From Gaeumannomyces sp. JS-464 (taxonomy: Eukaryota > Ascomycota > Sordariomycetes > Magnaporthales > Magnaporthaceae), in assembly GCA_002197995.1 (NCBI GenBank), contig NGZR01000001.1:8494001-8558000 (forward strand): a stretch of 64,000 nt of DNA, read 5' to 3'. Position numbers and translations under genes: made by a program. The notes below the pieces were generated by a model that saw nothing but the letters and a program-made list of their open reading frames with translations, was not told where the DNA came from and made no database searches. Positions 56,121 to 64,000 of this stretch are shown piece by piece. Positions within the stretch are counted from its first letter, which is position 1. Each line of letters starts with the position of its first letter.

Positions 56121-59100
56121 TCACAAAGAGCTCCCTCTCCTCGTGAAGCTGTCGTCAAGCCCCGTGTCGTCGTCCGAGTCGTCGTACTCGGCCGGGGTCC
56201 GCACCTCTTTCCCCTTTCCCTTGTGGTCGATCGGGATCCCGCCCCGTCCCTCCCGCATGCTCTGCCGGCTCGACGGCCTGCTTTGCGTGCGCCGTATCGC
56301 GCGGCTCGCCACCGCCGCCGACCCCGCGTGCCCGTGGATGCCGCCGTGGGCGTGGCCGTAGAGGCCCGTCGACGCGCGCGGGTACCGCCGCCTGTCGCGC
56401 CCGCCAGCGACTTCGATGGTGGTGGCCAGGCCGGCGCCACCGCCCCTCCAGCCGCTGCCCTCGTCGCCCGAGTTGAAGGCCGTGCTCGGGTGGCCGCTGG
56501 AGCGCTGGAGGACCCGCATCTCGCGCACCACGTCGGCAAAGCCCTCCTCGAGCGTCTTCATGCGCGCCAGCATCAGCCGGCTCATCCGGTCGCTGCTGTC
56601 GCGACGCTCCGCCGCCGCCGCCGCCGCCTGGTGGGCCGCGGCGGCCCCGCGCAGGCCCCCCGGGCCCATGGGGCCCATCATGCCCGTCGCCATGGCCATC
56701 TGAGTTGCGAAGCTGCTGGGCACCGCGCCCAGCAGCGCGTCGTCGTCCACTGCGCTCCCGAGGCCGACGCCGTGGCCGCCGCTGCCCCGCCTCGGGCCGC
56801 CTCCTTCGTTTGCGCTGACGCCACCGCCGTCGCCGACACCCACGTCCGAGCTACCGTCGAGGTGGATGTCGAACGACGACAGCCGCCGCTGCGCCCGGCG
56901 CGCGTGCGTGTCTAGAGTAAGGCCGAACAGGCTACCGCCGCGGCCATTGTTTTGGTTGTGATTATTGGGCGCCGTGTGCGCCAGCTCGCGCGGCGTCACT
57001 ATGGGCCGAGGTCGTGCCGCGTGGTAGACGGAGCGCCTGGGCGAGTGTTGCCCGGCCGATGGCGTGGCCGCGGGAGTCTGGCGGTTGCTCGCTGGTCTTG
57101 AGCGCTGCTGCTGTTGTCGTGGTGGCGAGCTCAGGGCCGATGCGAGGCCCTCGGGTGGCTCCTGGGCCTGCGGGTTGTATAGGATCGTGTTCGTCGAGAG
57201 GGTACGGCTGTGCAGTGCCCTGCGCTGTCTCGGCGAGTGAGGCAACCTGTCTCGAACGACAGACTCCGGAGAGCTTCCGGCGAGCATTCCGAACCTGGTG
57301 GCCACAGGAGTCGTGAAGTAGTCTTCGTCGATTGCCTCAGAGTTGGTGGGGTTGTTGGTGGCCTTGTCATCCTCGTCCTCGTCGTTGGTGACAAGCTCGT
57401 CGTCACCATCACCCTCGCCATCTGTAGCCTCCTTGAAATTGGCCTGCTCCTGGTGATGCTCCTGGTCGCTGAATGGACCGTCAAACGGTGGATATGGTGC
57501 GTTTGAAACCAGGTCTGCCGGATCGCTCGCCACGGACCGCACCTCGGAGATATTGGGGAACCGCCTCGGTGGCCGGTCTCGGGTGACGCTCAGGCGCCTC
57601 TGCCACTCGATCCCCCCTTGCTGCCCATAGTCGAGTAGTTGTTCACCGGGTCCGCAAAACCCTCGTTCTGGTCCATCCAGTGCCGGATGGCTGTCTGTGT
57701 TTTTTTCCGCTCGTTCCTCCTCTGCGTCCGGAAGGTGCCGATATCGGGAACCCTCCGAAATACCTCTTCCAAGGCGTGATCCTTCTGGTAGCCTGTGACG
57801 GATTCCTCACGGTTCCGCACGTTGGGGCTGAAGAGCGCGACCCTGCTGGCTGGATCGGCGAGAGAGACTGCCCGCCTGCGACTGCGTCCTGGGTTTTCCA
57901 CCAGGTCCGTCGGTGCATACATGGATGGGGCCAGGAAGAACCGCTCGTAGAAGTAGATGAAGAAGAGGAGGGGGAAGTGCGTCAACTTGATCACGTAGCG
58001 ATTGAGTGCAACGAACGGCCGCATGGGCATGCAGTACCTCAGAGGCGTAAGAAACCACGCCAAGATGTTTCCTGGGGCGATGTACGAGAAGAGGGCATCG
58101 TTCTTGACCATGGATATTGTGTTTATGGCGAACAAGAACCTGCAGATTAACAAAGTCAGTTATCAGCCAGAGATCCCTACCCGGCGTCGATTTTAGTGAT
58201 GCAAACTTACTGGTGCTCCTCTTTAGCATTCGACGCGATGGTCATGAAAGAGTTGGTAAGGACGGTGATCAAAATGGTGCTGGATCAGCGTGCAGGGCCT
58301 GGTTAGCAAATAAGCTCTTCTCTTCAGCGGGCCTCGTTTGGAAGCGCAAATGCTCTTCTAGAGAAACAGAAAAGCTGCTCGGGCGGGCAACCGTCTTGGG
58401 ATGAGACTTACACAATCACAAAGTGACAAATGATGAGGAAGAAGCCCATCAAAACCTTTCCGAGAGCATCAGTGGTCGCCCAGACCTCCCATGCGGCGGG
58501 GGTGAAGCCCATGACAATCTGGAAGATCTTGTAGGCGACCTCGGCACCGTCGCCGCTGTTCTTCGACATGGTAAAAAAGACGAAGAAACCACTGCAGCAG
58601 ATCATGACCAAGACCAAGACCGCCGCCAAGTCCAGGGCCATGAGACGGAAAGCTATCAGCAGCTGTGAGAAGTACTGGTAGTGGTCTAGGACACTGAAGA
58701 TGCGGGGCAGCAACAATATGCCATTGGCGGCTAAGATATCGTACGCCAGATCGTTCCACCTCCTGGCGTCGATGAGGAAGACCCCGTACAGCCTCAGGCA
58801 GTAGTAGACTATCAGCAAGAGCAGGATGCCCAGGTCGAAGATGTTCCAGAAGCTCATGATGTACAGCGAGAATCCTTGCTCGTTGAAGCCGACGAGCTCA
58901 TCCAGCATGAAGCCGGCGCTCCAGAACCAAAAGACGAGCTCCAAGGTCGATATCCTGGACGACCGCTGCTGTAGGACGGCGAGGAACAGGCCTATCAAGA
59001 CGGCAAGGGATAACGTCGAGAGGAACTGCCTGTACCGGGGCACACGCAGCCTCGAGAGCTTAAAGAGCGAAGCGTTCCTTGGGTTGTAAAGCGATACTGT

Positions 59101-60198
59101 CCGGCGGCCCACTATGGCATCTAGGGGCGATACCGAATTCTCCTTGGGTGTCTGCACTCCCCAAGAAGCGGGGTCCTAGCGTCGGCTTGGCTCCGGCGGC
59201 GTCCGGTACTGGCAGCATTGATGAGGCCTGGCGTGGGCATGAATGTCCGGTGGAGGCTATCGGCAGCCGAGTAGAAGACGATGGCCCCGTTCCAGATGGC
59301 CTCGAGCTGTTGCACGACTAGCGGGTGAGCCAGGAAGTGCTTGGCTGAGGCGCGGATGGCGACTTCGAGGGTGGAAGTTCTGGCGGCGGCAGACTTGGAC
59401 CTGCCCGGCGCATCGCGGAACCCCATCGGGGTCTGGCCGCCCGGCAAGCCCTGAAGAGGGTAGAAGTCGTAGGACAGTGCGTCTATGAGCTCGCGGGTTG
59501 AGTACTCCTTCAGCAGCTTGATAGCCAGAAGCTCGCAGACCTTGGCCCTGGTGCTGCTAGCGCCCGCATTCCCCGGGTACATGTGGCCCTCCTTCTGGAA
59601 CTGAAGGCAATTTGCCATGAGAGCGTACAACGTGGCTTTGGAGAAGTGCTGGGTCCTGATTTGCAGCTGCATGGGCTTCAGCAGGAACTGGGAGACCTGC
59701 GGAGACCTCAGCTGCTCCCAAGTAAGCGTGGTCTCAGTGCGGGCCTGGACGAGGATGCGGATCGCGTGGGTTATGCTGTAGACGGGCAGAGAATCTGGGG
59801 AAACAACAAGAGATCGTGTTAGTACATGAGACCAGTCTAGGTTCCTCTACAGCTGGGCGGCAGGTGCTGTGTGATGTCGTGGACGCACCGAGATGCGATG
59901 CGGAGAACAGGGGCAGAATATTCCTGCCTGAGCGAGGATGTGAGCCATCCTCGTCCCTGTCGTCCTCGTCCCCGTGGCCGTCTCCGCCGCGACCGTCCTG
60001 CCGCCGGTCATAGGCACGGGGGGTGCCTTCGTCGTTGGAGTCGTCTTCGTCGTCATCGGCCTCGGTGAAATCGGCGGTGGCATGGCGGCGGCGAGCGTAT
60101 TCGGGGCTGGCCGGGCCAGGCGAGGGCGGCCTCTCGGTCCTTTCTCTTTCCTGGGTGCGCCGGGCGCCCCCAAAGGGACGAAGTAGCCTCGGAATCAT
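56121..60198 (-). CDS. yvc1: TRP-like vacuolar cation channel (Yvc1 type), two frame breaks
   Basis: A fungal TRP channel, probably releasing calcium from the vacuole. Exons 59889-60198, 58412-59794, 58211-58279 and 56121-58139; about 1,260 residues, in the range of filamentous-fungal Yvc1 proteins and longer than yeast. N-terminus: MIPRLLRPFGGARRTQERER then acidic. A cytosolic domain follows (VYSITHAIRILVQARTETTL, TLYALMANCLQFQKEGHMYP, LLAIKLLKEYSTRELIDALS). Transmembrane helices include FLSTLSLAVLIGLFLAVLQQ, IMSFWNIFDLGILLLLIVYY and LAAVLVLVMICCSGFFVFFT, with the pore region YKIFQIVMGFTPAAWEVW. After TILITVLTNSFMTIASNAKE come FAINTISMVKNDALFSYIAP and LTPLRYCMPMRPFVALNRYV. The C-terminal 500 residues are mostly disordered. 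One-base losses are inferred near 59159 and 57613 (a C run). Identity as Yvc1-type rests on the pore and the LTNSFM helix. Confidence 0.9.
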
Positions 60199-62915
60199 TC
60201 TCAGACCAAGACCTGCTTCGATCCCCCCTCGTCACGTATCACCGGGCCATGTGGTGGTCCTATCTGTTAGGACGAAGCTGGAACCAGGGCGGACCACAGA
60301 GCTGGCGAGAAAGAAGAGATAGAAGGGGTGGGAAGAAGGAGAAGGGAGGAAAGGCGAGACCGCCGTGCAAGGCCAACCAGGACGGACGACAGATGCAGCG
60401 GTCCCTGACACAGCCAACCAAGACACGGAGTGCTGCGACAAGCTGCACGACTGCCAGCTACAAATGGTTGGTGCTGGACGGGTACAGGCGCCTCCTAGCA
60501 AAACATTTTCGAGTGCAACAAAGCAAACCACCCCCCGGCCGGTGATCAGGAACAACCCCAGCAAAAAAGTCGAGGAGCGCAAGAGGAACTTGGGAAGGCC
60601 GCGCGACAAGCGCGACGGGGTCCGCTTTTAATAAACCAGGGCGATAAGCACAGAATATGAATATCTATGCAAATTGGCACGCCCGCCTCGTTGCGACGGG
60701 TCTGCAGGTGGGGTGGCACGCACGGTCTGGTCAGTGGCCACTGCTGAGTCCGACTGCCAGCCCAGCTTCACGCAAACCTGGATGTTGGCGGGCAGGCGCA
60801 GGTTTGCGGTTGCGTGGTTGTGCTCTCTCCTCCGCAAAGCCCACACACACCACATGGCCCACCTCATGGCTGGCAAGAGGCCATCTCGTGCAGCCAACAT
60901 TTCCTGCACGATATCCTCCCTTTCGGCTCGATTCCTGCCACTTGCAGGCCTCGGCTGAGGGGAAGGGGGAGGGCATCCCTGCTTGCATCCTGCACCTGGC
61001 GTCCTGTCTGACTCGGTTCCCCAAGATCGAATGCACCCTGCCGCCTCCCTATTCATGGATTGCGATAGAGGCGTGGCTGGCTGCTAAGGAACCACGGATC
61101 TCTGCTCCCTCTGCCATCGCCTGCCGCCGGCCGACTAACAGCGGGGCCCAGAATGCGAAATGCATCCACGGACGGGATCCCGTCACCAAACCTGCCGTCG
61201 CCGTCATGTCCTCAAAGCGGGCGACGCATGACTTCTCGCGCGTGCGTCTCAAACATCTCTGGTGTGGGATGCCAAAAGCACGCTACTGCTGACTGCTACC
61301 ACACCACAAGCTCGCCCGGGAGCAATGGGAGCACAGCCTGTCGCGATTGGTCCCGCCATCCCTTTGGCGAGCAATGGCGGTGAATGTGCTGGGCGTGGGG
61401 AGGGGCCTTGGCAACCTGCGTGCGATTGCATCACTCCATCCCTTTAGACGTTCGGGCAGCTAGGCCATTGCTTCTGGCATGTGGCAGAAAGCGCGCTAAG
61501 GCGAGGAAGAGGCTGACAGCATCGACTCGCGATTGATCAACGATGTTAGCTCAGCTTGCTAAGATATCGGCTGATGCCCCTGGTATTCGAAGACGGCCTC
61601 GTCCGGAAGTTCAACTCCGGTGCACGACCAGGCTCTCCCTCCACGGTCGCTTTGAAACATGTCAATTTGGGTGCAGGTGGTCAGTTGACGAAGGCATCCC
61701 CAAGCTGGGGTTAAAAGCGAGGAGTGGGCCCCGGGCTATTTCTTACGCAACGTTTGGGGGCACGAGGCACGAGGACTAGGTAGATCGTGTCAGCCGTAAA
61801 GTAATTTGCCTCTTTTATTCACGCGAGATCGAAGCCGTATACGACAATGACGGCGGCAATGACCAGTCGATTCCCCAGACGAGACGAGGCAAACCTGCGC
61901 CCTGCCAAAACGGCTGTGCTGAACTCACATGGAACGGACCCCCACCATAACAATCGGAGACAGCCGGCAGGGGTCAGCACTAGGCTGGCTCTGTGCTCAA
62001 CTTCTTCAGGAAGCTCCGCTCCGCTGTGGCCGAACCGTGCCCATGTCATAGACCATAGAGCAGTCACATCACGAATTCGGCGGGTTCGCTGATCTGCAAA
62101 TTTCGTCTCCCTTATGAACCAGATCTTGGTTACCCGGGATTCCTCCCGATGCCGGTAGGGCTCGCGCAATACACTAGAAACTCATGTGGACCAAGCGAGA
62201 AGAGGGCCCTGCACGAGATCTGGGAGGGGCTCGTGTTCTAGAGACTGTCTGGACCAGCAATCACCACAAAAACTTGGCTCTTTGGCCGAGCTGCGAGGCG
62301 GGCGGTGGGACTACATGCTGCATCTCTGGTTGGACGGAGGGAGACTGAGAATTGTTCCCTGCATGAGCAGCTGGCAGCTGAAAGCCCCTCCACCAGCTGC
62401 ATTCCATTGGATGAACGGCGACTTACCGAAGCTCTGGAGGGGGACTAAAAAAAATCTCTACCGAGCCAAGGGGGTCCCAGGCGTCTAAGACGGAATTGAC
62501 CAAACAGAACGCAGCCTGCAAGCTCGAATCGCCCATGATGGAGCACTGCGAGAAAAAAAAAAAAAAAAAAGAAAAAAAAAGTTTTTGGCGGGGTCGGATC
62601 TCGGGTGGCAGAAAGCGAAATCCCATACAAGACAGAAACCGCGATTGTCGCCGCGGCATCTTTCGTCCTTCTTTCTCTCCTCTCCCTTCCTTAACGGATC
62701 GGAGAGCTTTAGGCGAAGACGGTCGTTCGAATGCCGGGAGTTTGAGATCGTCACATCAAGAGAGAGACCAGAGCGAGCTCGGCATCCTCTACTTGTGCCA
62801 TCTCCAAAGCTCAAAGATCGAGCCTCCCCGCCCTTAACCCATCCCCCGCCAGCCTCTACACCCTCATCATAAAACTTTTTTTTCTTCTCCGAGGGGCAAA
62901 TTCCCCGTAGCCGCC
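60199..62915. promoter_or_regulatory. 2.7-kb divergent intergenic region, yvc1 and CPSase
   Basis: No recognisable gene. A-box-like (TTAGCTCAGCTTG near 61549) and B-box-like (GTTCAACTCC near 61609) sequences lie about 65 bp apart, but the flanks do not fold as a tRNA. A poly-A tract interrupted by single bases lies near 62552-62580. The C/T-rich stretch from about 62640 to the start at 62916 is probably the CPSase promoter and 5' UTR. Confidence 0.45.
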
Positions 62916-64000
62916 ATGGCTGCCCGCGTATTCCCCCCGGCGTCGGCTGGCGTCACCGACGCTGAAGGCGAGGAGAGGCTCGTCTGCCTCGAGCTCCAGG
63001 ATGGCTCTGCCTACCAGGGCTACAGCTTCGGTGCCCCCAAGAGCATGGCTGGAGAGCTTGTCTTCCAAACAGGCATGGTGGGATACCCAGAGTCTATCAC
63101 AGATCCCTCCTACAGGGGCCAGATTCTCGTCATCACCTTCCCCCTTGTCGGCAACTACGGCGTCCCATCGCGCAAGACAATGGACGAGCTACTCGGAGAC
63201 CTCCCCGCCCACTTCGAGTCCTCCCAAATCCACATCGCGGTCTGGTTACCGCATCATACTCCGGAGAGGATTTTTCGCACTTCCTAGCCGAGTCCTCACT
63301 GGGCACATGGCTCAAGGAGCAGGGCGTGCCCGCAATGCTCGGCGTCGACACCCGCGCCCTGACCAAGCATATCCGCAAGCACGGAAGCATGCTGGGACGC
63401 ATGCTGATGCAGAAACAAGATCCTCTCGCCTATGGCCAAGCTGCCAACGGTGACGGCACTCTGCCGCTGATCAAGAGCCTGGCGATCCCCAACTGGGCGC
63501 AGCACTTTGAGGATATCAACTGGGTAAACCCCAACAAGAAGAATCTCGTTGCGGAGGGTAGGTTCTATTTTGCTTGTTTTCTCACAATTCCGGGAAAAGA
63601 CAAGAAAACATCAGCTGACAGCAATGTCGTAGTATCCATAACCGTGCCGAAACTCTACAAGCCCCCGGCAGACGTTGCCCTGGAACACCCTTCCGGCCGC
63701 CCCATACGGATTCTCTGCCTCGATGTTGGTATGAAATACAACCAGCTCCGCTGTTTCCTCAAGCGTGGTGTCGAGGTGCTGGTCTGCCCCTGGAACTACG
63801 ACGTCTCACAGGGAGCCGGCACCGAGTACGATGGCCTCTTCGTCTCCAACGGCCCTGGCGATCCTTCGGTACTCCAGGACACTGTCAAAAGGATTTCCGC
63901 GGCCGTTGCGGCCAACAAGACGCCCATCTTTGGTATCTGTCTGGGACATCAGCTGCTTGCGAGGGCCTCAGGCGCCAGCACCATCAAGATGAAGTTTGGA
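62916..64000 (+). CDS. Carbamoyl-phosphate synthase glutaminase region, probably Ura2/pyr-3 multifunctional protein (partial)
   Basis: The first enzyme of pyrimidine synthesis in fungi is a CPSase-aspartate transcarbamylase fusion; this is its N-terminal glutamine amidotransferase part. Exons 62916-63557 and 63633 to the window end; intron 75 bp. CPSase small-chain segments: [61 protein letters not shown] one-base loss near 63241 (GG read as G) breaks the frame; it resumes as [20 protein letters not shown], then [20 protein letters not shown]. The class I amidotransferase domain starts with [32 protein letters not shown] and the nucleophile Cys in [20 protein letters not shown] with LVAEVS favours the pyrimidine enzyme (Ura2/pyr-3/pyrABCN) over the arginine-specific Cpa1, but only the downstream sequence would prove it. 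Start has the context gccgccATGG. Confidence 0.85.

Noticed and set aside
61540..61630. A-box and B-box-like sequences resembling a tRNA gene
   Set aside because: The flanks do not form an acceptor stem, and the T-arm can pair only with an eight-base loop; no credible cloverleaf results.

Overview
The window is nuclear DNA of a filamentous ascomycete (Pezizomycotina, most likely Sordariomycetes). This is inferred from short phase-variable introns of 60-130 bp, GC-rich coding sequence, compact mixed-strand gene order, and best-recognisable proteins of fungal type (Dad4, Ykt6, Slh1, fungal Dicer, Tap42, a Yvc1-type channel, the start of a Ura2/pyr-3-type CPSase). I see no bacterial operons, CRISPR arrays or rRNA, and no convincing tRNA.

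Layout. 1-3.8 kb: arp5 (partial, minus), dad4 (minus) and ies6 (plus); Arp5 and Ies6 are physical partners in INO80. 4.8-7.1 kb: got1 (plus) and profilin (minus), both with tiny exons. 7.1-11.6 kb: a long stretch with no recognisable gene. 11.6-13.6 kb: a serine-rich protein of unknown function. 15.1-22.9 kb: ykt6 (minus) divergent from slh1 (plus). 23.2-26.3 kb: a G-patch protein (minus) divergent from a membrane-type short-chain dehydrogenase with a repetitive charged tail (plus). 28.0-31.9 kb: a VAMP7-type R-SNARE (minus) divergent from the mitochondrial helicase Suv3 (plus). 32.5-34.8 kb: a UCH-type deubiquitinase (plus) and an unknown gene interrupted by an in-frame TAG (minus). 34.8-38.9 kb: gene-poor DNA carrying a 483-bp MITE with about 150-bp terminal inverted repeats. 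39.0-41.9 kb: a large serine-rich unknown. 42.6-49.8 kb: Dicer (minus) divergent from tap42 (plus). 50.8-53.0 kb: a fungal protein of unknown function (minus). 55 kb: a 61-residue two-exon microprotein. 56.1-60.2 kb: Yvc1-like TRP channel (minus). 62.9 kb to the end: first part of a CPSase/GATase gene (plus).

The main technical point: at least eleven genes are interrupted by small frame breaks. Nearly all behave as loss of one (sometimes two) bases, usually in a G or C run, and the downstream protein resumes at full conservation. Slh1 has ten such breaks, nine of them in 1.6 kb. This looks like uncorrected sequencing/assembly contraction rather than pseudogenes, and any automatic gene calling here would split these genes. 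I found no clear undescribed multi-gene system; the most interesting biological items are the Arp5/Dad4/Ies6 cluster, the ATG-only first coding exon of dad4, the micro-exons, the MITE, the in-frame TAG gene and the microprotein.
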